From contig WFMF01000061.1 in the NCBI GenBank assembly GCA_011033025.1, forward strand, positions 124,001-188,000: a stretch of DNA of 64,000 nt, written 5' to 3'. Shown here in pieces: positions 22,801 through 33,047 of this stretch. The notes under the pieces were generated by a model that saw only the letters and a program-made list of their open reading frames with translations, made no database searches and was not told the DNA's origin. A program made the translations under genes and the position numbers. How positions within the stretch are numbered: the first letter of the stretch is position 1; every line of letters starts with the position of its first letter. Origin of the DNA: Beroe forskalii (Eukaryota; Ctenophora; Nuda; Beroida; Beroidae).

Positions 22801-25800
22801 GGACTCTATAATTGGACATTGGCTGATGCTTATAATTGGAAAAGTAGGTTAAACAGTGGGGAGGAAGAATGACAAGCTGTTTACAGTAACTAGTGAGGAG
22901 TCAATACGAATGATAGTTTGAGAACAGGGAAAGTGATCGGATTGCAAGTAGTATGAGATGAAATGACCTTGTTGCATTCCTTAGTAGGTATGTGGGTGGA
23001 AGTTATCTCTCCCAGGGACCACTTACAATGACTTCTCACAGTCTGGTTTCTGAGACAAGGTCATAGGTACACATATCTCCCTCCTTTGCTAGTTATTTGC
23101 CAGCGCAGTGTCACCAACGTATTGGCAGGTCACTGTCACACTAGTTATTTGCCAGTGAACTGTTAACTTCCAGCAACAGGGATGATCTCCTGACTCCAGC
23201 CAAGACTTGGGAAGCCAACGGAGACTACAGCCGAGCTATTGAGGCCTACCTCAAGATGACCTTAATGCAGACAACAGACTACGCCCTGTTGGAGGAGGTA
23301 CCTGTACTTGTTTTGTGTGGTGGAGGAGGTACCTTCTTGTGTTTTGTGGTGGAGGAGGTACCAATACTTGTGTTTTGTGGTGACATGGTGTAACAGACGA
23401 GTACATGTTCTGAGAAACTTGGATATGTCATTTGTTTGGGGCATTAGTATGTCATTGTTTGTCTACCGTGTCAGTGCCGTGTCTGTGTGCGTTAGTCGTG
23501 TTTTTGTTCATTTACAGCTCAAAACGTAGGTTTTAGACCGAATCCATTACAGCATTACTTTCTATAAAAATCACAAAACTTTTAAAATTTAAGCTTGTTC
23601 TCACTCCAATCACAACCTTCAGGTTTGGTACAAAGCGTTGGAGCTGGCGTTGAAGTTTGTTCCAATGAAGGCAAACAGTGTCGGTGATACGGTAGCCCAG
23701 CGATTGGCGGAAATTTCAAGATTTGAAAGCGTAAGATACTATCTGAGATAATATATCCCTAAAACTCACAAACTTTTCACCCGTGCTATAACGTGTGAAA
23801 TGTCTCGTCACCCAACTTGCTACTCCTTCACTCTACTACTACTATTACTGTTTCCACGTGTCTTGCTATAGAAACTTCTTTCAGATATGCCGAACACATT
23901 TCAAAAAGTCTGGGCAAGCAACGTGATTTTAAAGTTTTAAAAGCCTCCGACTGCAAACTTTTAAAATATTGCACACAAAAATAGATATATTGCTGCTAAC
24001 TTGCTGCCGTCCGATTCTATCAATACCTGCGAATTCTTCGCTCAATGGGCGTGAAGGAATAACTCTTCACTGTGTCAATCACGTGACATAAGAATAAGAA
24101 TGATATAGATGCAGTCTAATTTAGTAATGTCAGACCAGGAGTAAGGAAATTGATAAATTGGAGACCCCAAAGATTAAATTAAAAAAGCCCGTTAAAATGG
24201 AAAGTCCCAGACTTCTACTAGAAGATGGATTGAAATGACATATTACATAATATCACGTGATGTATCTCAGGCGGGGGAAGCTTATCTGTCAGTAGAGAAC
24301 TACAAGGCTTGCATTGACATGTTTATCAGAGGAGATAAGTGGGACAGAGCCCGGGCTGTAGCCAGGGAACACGCTCCTCAGTTCGAACAGAAAGTGGAAG
24401 AAGCGTGAGTGTGGCGAGGGTCACAATACAAGCTTTGATAAATGAATTAAAAGGAAAACTAATGCTGAACCGATAGATTAATGAAATTATTGAAGTTTTT
24501 GTACCTTATCATCTACGTTTCGAACCTTATCATCCAAGTTTTTCACCTTATCATTTAAGTTTTGTACCTTATCATCCAGTAGAAATCGACTGTCTACCTC
24601 GTGTTATCGGTATTCCGCCTTTGACAGGTATGTTGAGAGTCTGAAGAAACGAGGCAAGGCTGAAGAGTTAGCCAGTGTGGATGTGATTGCTGGGTTGGAC
24701 CTCCTAGCAAACAGGGGCCAGTGGGCAAAGTGTCTGCAGACAGCACAGCAAGAGGTCAGTGAGTGGGTGATAACAGTAACCTGACGAAATGTAATCTTCG
24801 AAAGTTCCTAATCCTGATTTTAAACTTTATCAGGAGTTCCAAGCACACTTGAACCTTCCTAGGTCCTTGATCCCTAAATTATCCCATGCATTTCCCTCTT
24901 CACCCCTAACCCTTTACGCCCTCTTTCTCCCCAGGGTAAGCAAGTTCTAAACAAGTATGTAGCCCTTTACGCTGCCCAGCTCCTCCAAGACGGACAGGCC
25001 ATCCAGGCTCTGGGTGTGTTCACTCAGTACGGCGTCTCTGAGAACCCGGCCAACTTCAATCTGTACAGGTGGGTTTTTTATGCAATAACTCGTCCCCTTT
25101 CGGGGATGGATGGCAACTCTCAATTCCACAGAGAGTTTCCCTGGGACCCACCTGGTACAGGTGAGTTGTCGCACTTCATTTAAATTGAACTTCAGAGAAA
25201 TTGCACTTTTAGTCCAATTCTTAACACCGATAGTGCAGATAGTGCTTTCAGTTGATCCTTTTCAAACCGATCCGATGAATTTAAGAATTTATGTTGTATT
25301 GTTTCAATTTCAAATGAATGGGACAATCCAAGAACCTTCTTTGTTTCAGACGGCTATGTAACGACTTGTTTGTCCTTGAATCCTTCTCCTCTCTCACTGC
25401 CTACAAAACCTGGTCAGCTCTACGAGATGTCATGGCCGAGCTGGTGCGTTATTAATATTACACTTATTTAAAACTTATTTAAATTCAATTTGTTTATCAT
25501 TGCTTTATTCCTCAGATTTGACTTTTTTCAAATTCTGTATTTTGTTATTATCACATACTTCCCCTGAACATACAGTACTCCTTCTGGAATTTGTAGACTT
25601 GTATAATTACCCCAGACCTTGTTTCAGGTTGATAAGCTGCCTGATAACAAGGAATTCAACTCCCTACTCCAGTGCTCCCATCTCCTAGCTGTTAGAACCA
25701 GCTCAGCCGGACACAAGCAACTCTTTGAGATCGGAACTAAGTGTGCTGTAAGAGACATTTCAAGTTTCAAAGATACGCTGATTCAGCTTTTTTCAACTGT

Positions 25801-26928
25801 TAAATTGCAGTTCGGACTTTCTCGCTATGCCCAAGTTTAATATCCCACTCCTTTCAAGTTTCACACCGTTGTGACTGATTCTCCTCCACCATCCCCAGCA
25901 TCCCTTCTACCTCTACTCTTTGATTGATTTACCAGTACTTCCACCATTACATCCCCTCTACATCCCTTCTCCTCAGGTTTCCCTGCTCCGTTACACCAAC
26001 TACCTGCTTCCGGACAAGGCATTCTACGAGGCTGGCATCGCGTGCCGTAACATCGGCTGGAACAACATGGCATTTGTCTTCCTCAACCGCTTCCTGGACA
26101 TCTACGATGCCATTGAGGATGGCAGCACTGACATGCTGGACCACAGCGACTTCGCGGATACTGACGTGCCGTACGATATCATCCTACCAGAGGATCATTC
26201 TATTCCGGTGAGTGATTGCTGGGAAATCGTAGGTGTGAAAAATAGCTGTAAAGCTGGTCATCATAGTTACCAATGTTTCCATGGATGATGGACCTATGGT
26301 AACGGTTACCATGGTAACGTAACAGATAACGGCCACATGGTTACACACCACTTATTGTTTTATTGTTTACCATGGTAACTCCCCTGATCGCAGGAAGAAG
26401 AAAGGGAGGAGGCTAAAGAGTGGGTGCTGGCAGTCTCCATGGATCAGAGGGTACAACAAGTGCTGAACACGGACGAGAGAGGGTGCTACGAGGCCTCGTT
26501 ACTCAACGTCCACAACAACGTCCGCTCTCAGCAATGCATCCTGACAGGTATGATGTGCTTCCTCTGTCTTGGAAATCGGGGGATTCTATCCCAATCCTAT
26601 TCGGATTTCGTAGAACTACAAAATGTTGATGTTACACTTTATATTAGTTTCTACTAAAAAATGTCTAGCATTGAACCTTTCCTGAGGCAAGAAACTGAAA
26701 GACAAAATTCGATCAATATTCATTCCATTTTCCCTATCTCCAACAGGTTACCCAGTCCTGCGAGGTGAGATCGCTTTTAAGAACAGCGGTAACGTTGCCA
26801 ACAAGGACGATTGGAATGTGTACGTAATGGCACGGAAGGTTTCCCACAGTGTGGAGTGCCAGGATGTCCTGACTTACTTGCAGCAGTTCGCTGGGGCGCC
26901 CGCCAACCCCTCCTACTCATTCCAGTAG
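937..26928 (+). CDS. IFT172: Intraflagellar transport protein 172 (31 coding exons, one frameshift in exon 3)
   Basis: IFT172 is the large peripheral subunit of the IFT-B train that moves cargo along cilia and acts at the tip turnaround. The order is an N-terminal pair of WD40 propellers (residues about 1-580), then a long TPR/helical solenoid. Similarity to vertebrate IFT172 is continuous, from the starting [10 protein letters not shown] to the final PSYSFQ. Exons: 937-1421, 1688-1878, 2143-2374, 2668-2835, 2994-3173, 3826-3979, 4197-4375, 4747-4890, 11312-11406, 11617-11878, 15008-15166, 15723-15890, 16042-16241, 17675-17830, 19667-19843, 20202-20337, 20567-20722, 21050-21153, 21313-21410, 21573-21724, 22107-22309, 23174-23297, 23623-23730, 24271-24404, 24628-24754, 24935-25068, 25350-25443, 25628-25747, 25977-26207, 26394-26547, 26747-26928. 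All introns are GT-AG and phases join cleanly. An in-frame TGA at 913-915 supports the start. The exons total 5207 bp, one short of a multiple of 3, which matches the single lost base seen in exon 3. The result is about 1735 residues; human IFT172 is 1749. Confidence 0.97.
2234..2255 (+). other. IFT172: Single-base loss and premature stop in IFT172 exon 3
   Basis: The conserved path [15 protein letters not shown] needs a GG followed by GC. The sequence has CTGGCAGC, one G short, so the frame reads into TGA at 2253-2255. The frame after the gap remains conserved to the exon end. The summed exon length confirms a net loss of one base. Confidence 0.85.
7997..8030 (-). other. Second frameshift in the nested GPCR
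   Basis: The middle frame ends TVETSVV and stop. The downstream frame, read as [19 protein letters not shown], is already open across the same bases. A single lost base near 8005-8030 would join them. Confidence 0.7.
8262..8353 (-). other. First frameshift in the nested GPCR
   Basis: The upstream frame ([21 protein letters not shown]) and the downstream frame ([20 protein letters not shown]) together make one LDLa module, but they lie in different frames. The switch is in a purine run containing six consecutive A (minus strand, about 8268-8285). One extra base, or two missing, would explain it. Confidence 0.75.
9510..9532 (-). mobile_element. Helitron-like 3' terminus (candidate)
   Basis: On the minus strand a perfect GC hairpin, GCAGGCCC/GGGCCTGC with a 3-nt loop (9514-9532), is followed at once by CTAG and a T. 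Helitrons end in a short GC hairpin near CTRR and insert between A and T (family knowledge). The usual few-base gap between hairpin and CTRR is missing here, and I did not find a matching 5' TC end. A partial copy of the motif (GCAGGCCCGTTG) lies near 16302 in intron 13. Confidence 0.35.
10563..10984. repeat. 211-bp tandem duplication of a foldback element
   Basis: Two copies (10563-10773 and 10774-10984) differ at only one position that I found (ACAAGTC versus ACATGTC). Each copy contains nested inverted repeats: GTGACCGTATACC pairs with GGTATACGGTCAC, CAACTTACA with TGTAAGTTG, and GATAATG with CATTATC. A diverged piece (GACCGTATAACC) occurs near 11180. This looks like a MITE or foldback element duplicated recently. 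Confidence 0.75.
11312..11878 (+). CDS. IFT172: IFT172 exons 9-10: propeller-to-solenoid junction
   Basis: These exons encode residues 579-697. Exon 9 (11312-11406) holds the conserved [19 protein letters not shown]. Exon 10 (11617-11878) begins the helical solenoid with [19 protein letters not shown] and [13 protein letters not shown]. Exon 9 sits after the 6.4-kb intron 8 that carries the nested GPCR. Exon 10 precedes the 3.1-kb intron 10 that carries the nested secreted-protein gene. Phase joins exactly: exon 9 ends in AG and exon 10 starts with A, making AGA (Arg). Confidence 0.95.
12947..13517 (-). pseudogene. Small secreted protein with GTEP repeats, one frameshift, nested in IFT172 intron 10
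   Basis: The start at 13517-13515 ([19 protein letters not shown]) gives a classic signal peptide cleaved near residue 19-20. Four Gly-Thr-Glu-Pro units follow (residues 24-40), then charged amphipathic helices. The first frame runs to 13068 (149 residues). A second frame continues to 12947 (stop), reading [19 protein letters not shown] and ending ERDMPM. The two frames hold related units: [13 protein letters not shown] in the first and [13 protein letters not shown] in the second. One repeat protein of about 190 residues was therefore probably split by an indel near 13115-13125. It is intronless and opposite to IFT172. I do not recognise the family. A secreted helical or mucus-type protein is all that can be said. 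Confidence 0.6.
13630..14799. other. AT-rich part of IFT172 intron 10
   Basis: This stretch has long A/T runs and TTATT-rich tracts near 14225-14300. I see no gene. Confidence 0.5.
14795..14931. repeat. Diverged tandem duplication before IFT172 exon 11
   Basis: Two copies of a block of about 70 bp (CTTAGATTAGAGCTTTGCT ... AGCCAGGCAAAATA ... AAGCCATTCAA) end 76 bp before the exon 11 acceptor. Confidence 0.7.
15008..20722 (+). CDS. IFT172: IFT172 exons 11-17: first TPR solenoid block
   Basis: These exons encode residues 698-1081. Each exon carries helical-hairpin repeats of the TPR type: [97 protein letters not shown] and [18 protein letters not shown]. The exon and intron borders around exons 11, 13 and 14 are tandemly duplicated (see the repeat entries). 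Intron 14 (1.8 kb) holds a tRNA-like sequence and no gene I can support. Confidence 0.94.
15160..15560 (+). repeat. Minisatellite built from the exon 11 5' splice site
   Basis: The authentic donor GAGAG|GTGAGTGTGG at 15162-15175 is followed by a tandem array of roughly 28-42 bp units, each with GGTGGTGTC and AGAGGTGAGTGTG. I count about eight further intact AGAGGTGAGT copies before 15560. The array begins exactly at the exon border. Confidence 0.85.
16231..16291 (+). repeat. Duplicated 5' splice junction, IFT172 exon 13
   Basis: The 28 bp at 16231-16258 (ATTGAAGCTGG|GTAAGTC and on) recur identically at 16264-16291. The repeat carries both the exon tail and the donor. Use of the second donor would add 33 bases containing an in-frame TAA. 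Confidence 0.85.
17055..17082. repeat. ATT microsatellite
   Basis: An uninterrupted run of ATT trinucleotides lies in IFT172 intron 13. Confidence 0.9.
17311..17417 (+). repeat. tRNA-like sequence, possible tRNA-derived SINE
   Basis: TAGTGGTATCGG resembles a pol III A box and GTTCGAATCCC (17392-17402) a B box. CAGTGGTG (17315-17322) can pair with CGCCACTG (17409-17416) as an acceptor-like stem. The A-to-B distance is too long and the anticodon arm is not standard, so a tRNA-derived repeat is more likely than a working tRNA. A similar but weaker pair (TGTAGTGGCATCC ... GGTTCAATGC) is near 18512-18575. Confidence 0.4.
17817..17896 (+). repeat. Duplicated 5' splice junction, IFT172 exon 14
   Basis: CATGCGGAAAG|GTTTA at 17820-17835 recurs at 17881-17896, 61 bp downstream. 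The real splice site is the first, by phase. Confidence 0.75.
17831..19666 (+). other. IFT172 intron 14
   Basis: This 1.8-kb intron includes a block near 18145-18265 with repeated TTCGAACTTCxGTC units in both orientations. The open frame over 18186-18506 is made of those units and looks non-coding. I see nothing else. Confidence 0.5.
20783..21049 (+). repeat. CTAACTCCC-rich repeat tract before IFT172 exon 18
   Basis: More than a dozen imperfect CTAAC(T/C)CCC units fill the intron up to its CCCCAG acceptor. The tract acts as a greatly extended polypyrimidine and branch-point-like region. Confidence 0.75.
21050..24404 (+). CDS. IFT172: IFT172 exons 18-24: second TPR solenoid block
   Basis: These exons encode residues 1082-1388. 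Recognisable conserved stretches include [60 protein letters not shown] and the region around [14 protein letters not shown]. Exon 22 (23174-23297) has an insert-like [14 protein letters not shown] and a triplicated 5' splice site. Exon 23 is the least conserved exon of this block, but its frame and splice sites are clean. Exon 24 reads [23 protein letters not shown]. Confidence 0.93.
22310..23173 (+). other. IFT172 intron 21 with a purine-rich repeat
   Basis: 22319-22470 carries repeated units of AGGGAGTGAGGGATGGGAAT. The remainder shows no gene. Confidence 0.6.
23288..23390 (+). repeat. Triplicated 5' splice junction, IFT172 exon 22
   Basis: GGAGGAG|GTACC of exon 22 (23291-23302) is repeated at 23322-23333 and 23351-23362, within units of about 30 bp rich in TTGTGTTTTGTGGT. 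Confidence 0.85.
24488..24585 (+). repeat. Tandem repeat before IFT172 exon 25
   Basis: Four imperfect units of about 25 bp (TTTTGTACCTTATCATC(C/T)A-like) lie 43-140 bp upstream of the exon 25 acceptor. Confidence 0.75.
24628..26928 (+). CDS. IFT172: IFT172 exons 25-31: C-terminal region
   Basis: These exons encode residues 1389-1735. Landmarks are [83 protein letters not shown] and [18 protein letters not shown]. The terminal exon reads [11 protein letters not shown]...[11 protein letters not shown] and ends PSYSFQ, then TAG at 26926-26928. The C-terminal part corresponds to the small folded domain at the end of IFT172, described as U-box-like in other species (family knowledge). No key deletion is visible. 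Confidence 0.95.
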
Positions 26929-26957
26929 GGGCTACGATGGTATAGCTTGGGGACGAT

Positions 26958-26963
26958 AATAAA
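26958..26963 (+). terminator. Poly(A) signal of IFT172
   Basis: A canonical AATAAA lies 30 bp after the IFT172 stop codon, implying a very short 3' UTR. Confidence 0.7.
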
Positions 26964-27529
26964 CGATATTCGTTGTACAAATTACTGACGGAACGAGTCA
27001 GTTTCAGATTCAACATAGCAACTCCTTATTAAAAACAAAAAGAATATCAATATTGTTTTAAATAGGCTAAAAACTCAAATGTAAATAATGAATAACCATT
27101 TCTATTTTCTAATAGTGAGCATGACATTGCCATTTAATTTAACTTTTAAGCTATAGAATTAGAAATGAAAAGCTTGCAATGCAGTTTAGTACTTGCTATG
27201 ATTGGATCAGAGCTTTTAATTCAATTTCAATACATTTGCAAACTTTGAAGCTGAATGAAACGCGCAATATAATTTATATTTATTAGTATTTCCATTTTCC
27301 CAATCAATTATATTTAATTGCGATGTAAATTGTAAACAATTTGAATTAGGCACTTAAATTTTAGGCACTTAAAATTAAATTCATTGGCCTTGGATCACAT
27401 AATCTATTTCAACTTCAAACAGTTCCAGTTTAAAATTTTCTGTGTATAGCCGTTTTATAGCCTTGCCATGCCATGCCTTACCTATACCACTGCTTTTTAC
27501 GACTGCGACATACGTGTTTATCAATATGT

Positions 27530-28060
27530 TGCGCGCGCGCGCGTGGGGTAGGGTAACATCCTACGATAAGCAATAGGATCACAACTCCGCGCCGCAAAGG
27601 ATGTTACTCTACCCTCGCGTCCGGTACGCAATGCATTGCGTACCGGACGTTACCCGTCTATTTCTTCTGGCTGCACTTGCACTGGATGGCTGGAGCTGGA
27701 GCGCAAAGTGACGTCCAATTACTCCAATTAATGTGGAACGTTTCGCCGCGCGTTGCCCTAACCAGGGCCCTGGTTACGCGCACGGAGTGCGCGGCGCGGT
27801 AGGGTAGGATATCATCATACGAAACGTTGTTAGGGCAGGCGTTGCCTGACCCCCTCGCGCGCACGAAGCGCGCGCGCCACGACCCATTATTTCAAATTTA
27901 ACATTTGAAATAATGGGTCTGACGACGTCAGACAAACGAAACGTTGCTGGTTGCGCGGCGCCGCGCGCGCGGGGTTGGGTAACATCCTTCGAGATCGAGG
28001 TTCCTTAGCCCGCATAGATGTGTGTACTGTGTACGCGCCGCGGCCCGCGCCGCGAAACAC
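27530..28060. repeat. GC-rich block of nested palindromes
   Basis: GC-rich, CpG-dense sequence sits in AT-rich surroundings. It contains a perfect 32-bp palindrome (27618-27649, centre AATGCATT), a hairpin with a perfect 17-bp stem and 5-nt loop (27881-27919), alternating GC runs, and three variants of GGTAACATCCT/AGGATGTTAC in both orientations (27545, 27598, 27978). A composite foldback or nested MITE is likely. I see no coding sequence. Confidence 0.65.
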
Positions 28061-28417
28061 AAACAGGGATATAATACGTGTTTAGCAACCTACGAGGTTG
28101 AACCCGGCCCTCCATCTTGCAAATGAAATTGATGTCTTATTGTCTATTTGTATTGAAGGAATCATTGCATTCTTCATTCATATTCATATTATTCAATGGA
28201 TTATCTTAATCAGATTCTTAATACAGCATTAAAATAGCTTTACATATAAATTGCTAATTTAAGACATCATAAAGGTATGTTTGACAAATGTAGATACAGG
28301 TTTGATGGGGTAGATTTCCATATGCAATTTCATAAATATTGACTCCATTAATTAGGTGACTGAGCTTATAAAGTTATAAACGGATAAACCATAAACTAGA
28401 TGAGGATTTTCCTTTTG

Positions 28418-28465
28418 ATACATTTTGATGCACCCAATAGTCAATACATTTTGATGCACCCAATA
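28418..28465. repeat. 22-bp tandem duplication
   Basis: The unit ATACATTTTGATGCACCCAA occurs twice with a 4-bp spacer. Confidence 0.8.
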
Positions 28466-29591
28466 CATTTGCATTTTGCAAGAAAGTTTGTAGCTGAAAC
28501 TGGTTAAGTATTCTGAGATTTATCTCAGTTCCCTAGGTACCTCTGATAAAAATGAATCTCTCCCTTTGCAGATATTCGCAGGTATTTGAACGATGCAATC
28601 TTTTGAGCATTTTTAAATTCAGAATCATGTTAGTGTATTTTCAAAAATTTTGTATTGTTTTGTAACTTCTTCATATTGTAACTTATTCACAAAGATAATA
28701 TAAAGAATTGTTTGTTAAGAAATAAATCTGCAGGACTCCTAGCTCTTGACTATAAAGATGACTGTATTAGTGTATTTGTTCTACAAAGAAGACTCCTATC
28801 TCTGTTTATACTTTTATACAAGGTACCTACTTAGTGGCCAAGTTATATTGCAACATAGGTAGAGATAGGTGGTATGCTGGCATCATGAATCATCAGTCTA
28901 ATGCAATTGCAGTCATAGCAGCTCATGCATGTACCAGTTGATCAAATTGTTATCTTAAAACGTGTTCTTTTGGCCTTTCCACTTCCAGGTGATTTACTAA
29001 CTTACTAAGAGTTAATGCTAGAGCACTTTGTGAAATTGAATTTCAACACACTGGTAAGAGTTAATCTAGAGATTTTTGTAGAGAAACACACTTTGTATAA
29101 ACCAACATTTGACAGTACAATAGCTGCTTTGACTGAATGGAACCTCTCAGCTTCAGTTTCTGTTTGAAATGAGCTCCCTAGGCTAGTCTCATATTACAAT
29201 ATTGATGGTGGCTTAAGTTTTTTTGTTGAACAGTGTAACTTCTCCATACTTTGATTATCTCAAACATTAAAATAGCTCAGTCTGATTCTTACCTTCCAAA
29301 TGGAAAATCCCCTCAGTTAGGGATTGTTCACATATTACCTACTCACCTAGGAGGAGGGAGGGGGTTTCCGAATGATTACATTACATGTTATTGTAACAAA
29401 TACAACTACTGTAAACTTGATAACAAGGGGGAGGGGGTTGAAGTCGGCCAAAAATTGAGGGAAACAAAATTTTAGGGAAACAAAATTTATTTTTTATCAA
29501 CATTTTCAATACATAATAAAAATCAAATCAAATCAATGTAATATGTGAACAATCCCTTACACCATTTCAAATCTCCTCACTTTCAACCGAG

Positions 29592-29791
29592 ACTTTGATA
29601 GGTTTCTACTTTTCCAAAACCTATTGCTATATATTGCAATTTATTGCAAATAACCAAACAATTATGAATGGTATATCACAGTAGTTGTTGGGGTATACTC
29701 ATACAACTACTTTGATATACCTACCAGTCATAATTATTTGGTGATTTGCAATATAGCAATAGGTTTTGGAAAAGTAGATGCCTATCAAAGT
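29592..29791. repeat. 200-bp near-perfect foldback (MITE or hairpin)
   Basis: The left arm (29592-29688) and right arm (29703-29791) are reverse complements with few mismatches, around a 14-nt loop. The ends read ACTTTGATAGG and CCTATCAAAGT. I found no coding sequence and no clear target-site duplication. Confidence 0.8.
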
Positions 29792-32699
29792 ATCAAGCAG
29801 ATACACTGGTCGACAATATTTTAAGATGAGTCCAGTGTATAGGCAATATCAATCAAATATCAACCTCAGCTTTCAACGTATTAAACTTGATATAGCTTTA
29901 ATTTACCAAAGAATCAATAATAATTAATAATTAATAGGTAGGTACTCTGCAGAAGCTAATAAGCAGGGGGCCCGAAATAAGCATACCAGGCTGGGGGATT
30001 TGAGAATTTCTTGCAAACGGGTGGGTTGCCAAATAAGTGGGTGGGCCTGGATTTCTGATGAAGCGAAATAACTCCTTAATTGTTTCTGTCCATGAAGTTA
30101 CTGAAATTTCACTGATTTATGCTAGATCAGACCATCTCTTTGCCAAGTTTACAAGCAAATTACCAAAAAATAAAGAACAAAGAACAAAAAATGCCCATTT
30201 CTGAATAAATTTTGCACGAAATGTGATTAAAATTTTCAAAATTGCTTAAACAGGGGGGGGGGGGGTCTTTTTTAAGTGTACCTGGCCTGGACTTTCTCCT
30301 TGAAAATTGCTATCGTCTCCCCCCCCCACTTATTAGCTACTACAGAGTACCTACATGGTATATTTATATGAATATTTGTAAAATTGTTTGAGTTAAATAA
30401 AATTTTGTCTTTTCCTTAATTTTGTCTTTTCCTTACATATTTTGAAAATTTGAAATTTGGTATTCACCAAATTTGAAATCTTGATCAGGCGGCATTTTAG
30501 CTCGTACATAAACCTGCTTTTTATAAGGTACCAGTATGTCACCCTGTTACTTTGGAGTTTGGAGCTGCCACCTTAACATTACAAAAGTGGGAGGTCGCAC
30601 TCGAAAAATTAAGTTCAAGATTTATTCATTTTGGCCAAAACAACTTTGTTAGAGCGGCAACTTTGAAACTGCTTTTTAATGTGCTACTTTGAATCATCCT
30701 ATTTAATACAAATTTGGTGAATATGACACAAATGTTTGGCATAGAAGTATATTTGCATGCAGTCACATACTGCACAAAAAGTACCCAGGCCTAGCATAAT
30801 ATGTCATACCTCAAAAGGTTTCAACATCAGGGACATATGCATTATGTGTATGTGTTTATGTGGTACTATTTGAGTTTTATTCCAGTAATAAAGCTTTATT
30901 AATAGCAAGCCTGACAAAAATTTGAAAAAAATCTATCTAAGTTCATGTGATGAATGTATTTTAATGATCCACATCATAATGTAGGGCCCCTGAATGGAAG
31001 GCTTATTAATTAGAAAATTTGAAAATTGGATATATAGTAACCCTCATTCATCCACTTCTGGCAGCCGCATCTCAGTTTTCAATTCCTACTGAGCGAAAAC
31101 TTATATATTGTGTCCCAGGTCCCTTTATTAACATATTAACAAGGCAAAATATCTTGAAAATATCATTCTTGTAACTTTAGAACTTCGTACCTTATAGGCT
31201 TATAGAATAAAGGAAACATCAAAAGTTTTATACATAATATTATATAGGAGTTCATAGCTTATCTGACAAACTCTGCTTTCATTTTTCAATTCATACTGAC
31301 AGCACCTTTGCATTCTCAGGTTTTGTATCATGCTTTTCAGATAGGTAGGTATTGGTTTGTTCTCTAATGTTAGGAATCTAAGTTTGGTTTATGAGGAAAA
31401 TATGCATCTCCAACGATCCTTGCTATAATAGCAAACCATTTTCCTTTGGACTTTATTTCTGGATATTGGAATCAGGAAAGAATAGCTAGGTACAGTGTAC
31501 GTCTATTGGAGAACCCATTTTATGCAATTACTGAATAATTTATGTTTGGAGCCATATTCATCATCATACTATTGACTGTAATTTTATGTTCTTACTGGTT
31601 TATGCAGCAAAATGTGGAGACTGGCGACTAGACAGCTAACCGAGTGGAACCATGTGACCTAGCCAGTAAACATATTGTTTTTAATATCGGCGTATGTTTT
31701 GTTTAATTGGTGGCCAGTACTGTTGTAAGTTGTAGTTAAGGACATGATCGATACATTACCTATCTTCATTTGCTGGTCCTCTAACTGGGAAATAGATGAT
31801 GTTCCTAATTGACCTCGGCCCTCGCAAGACTTTTCAGGAAACTTGAAATGTTGCGTTGTTTAGCCTTTCAAACATTTCTATTTGATTAATTTCAGTTGGT
31901 TTATGCTTTTATGCAGTTAATTGAATAAAGCCCATCAACATTATGGCTTATAAACACTCAGAAAATAAGGTCATAATGAAAGTAGGCATATAGCCTTATT
32001 TAACACGCAATGTTTTGATGAAAATTGAGGCGATCCATCGTTATAGATGAGTGCTGCTCCTTTTTAATTAATCAGAAAATGTCAGGGCTTATTTTACGAT
32101 GGTTGTCGTTAGAGAATTATCCAATTTAATCACAAACCCCATCATATTCCACCTTATAGCAGCCTTTGTCTTTTTAATTAACCATTGTATTACATCGTCG
32201 TTTAGTTTTTTAATAACCACCCTGCAGTCTCCCGTGTATCAACTGGTAATCAATCTGCTTTGATGATTAATTTATCATGAGGCAACCTAATTACAACTCA
32301 ATTACATGAGACAATGCGACTTAAATCACATGGACACTAGTAAATAAAGGGATACCACTTTTCAGCTTTTAAATTAACCCAACTAATGTGTTATTGCATT
32401 TCGTTCATTGCTGATTATAACCGATTTCTTTTCCCGGTAACTCCATGCTGCAGCCCTGACCAATGGAGTAACTACCATCGAGTAACCATTTTGCTATTTT
32501 CTACTTCTGAGCTCGTCCGCAGAACATATTTCGGTATTATAGTCCAATGCTCGTCATTTGCAGTGATTTTCCGAAATATAAAACAACGCTTATTTGTATA
32601 TTATATAACTAAAATTATATTCCTCGTTACATGTAATATGAATATATTATATATATTAGTTAAAGTATGGAATATATTTCTTATATAGGACACTGGGTT

Positions 32700-33047
32700 T
32701 GTGTATAAAATTTAGGTCTGTCTACGGCTGTACTCAAGACGGATAGTAAATCAGAGCGCACTCCTCGAGGGGAGGTTAGAGCGAGCTTTGTACCACCTAC
32801 TCTGTTCTTTACCTCGTGCCTTTGAGGGAGAAAGAGGAGGAAGGGAATCCTACGTTTTGAATCCTATAGTTGTTTTGCTTGATAGCTAGTATTCTATAAT
32901 ATACTTGGCTGATAAGACCACGGATACGTATCTTCCTCTCCTCCTTCTTCTTCTCCTTGTCGGCTCATGACCAAACTTCGAGACTGTAGAACGACTAGCA
33001 ACTTGTCTTCTTCGTGACACTGGTGAAGCTGGTCGCGTAACACACTG
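32700..33047 (+). promoter_or_regulatory. Possible promoter and 5' UTR exon of the TALE homeobox gene
   Basis: A TATAAAA at about 32704 is followed by sequence more GC-rich than its flanks. A good donor, ACACTG|GTGAGT, lies at 33047/33048, 767 bp before the first coding exon. No long frame is present. This is inference from position and motif only. Confidence 0.3.
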
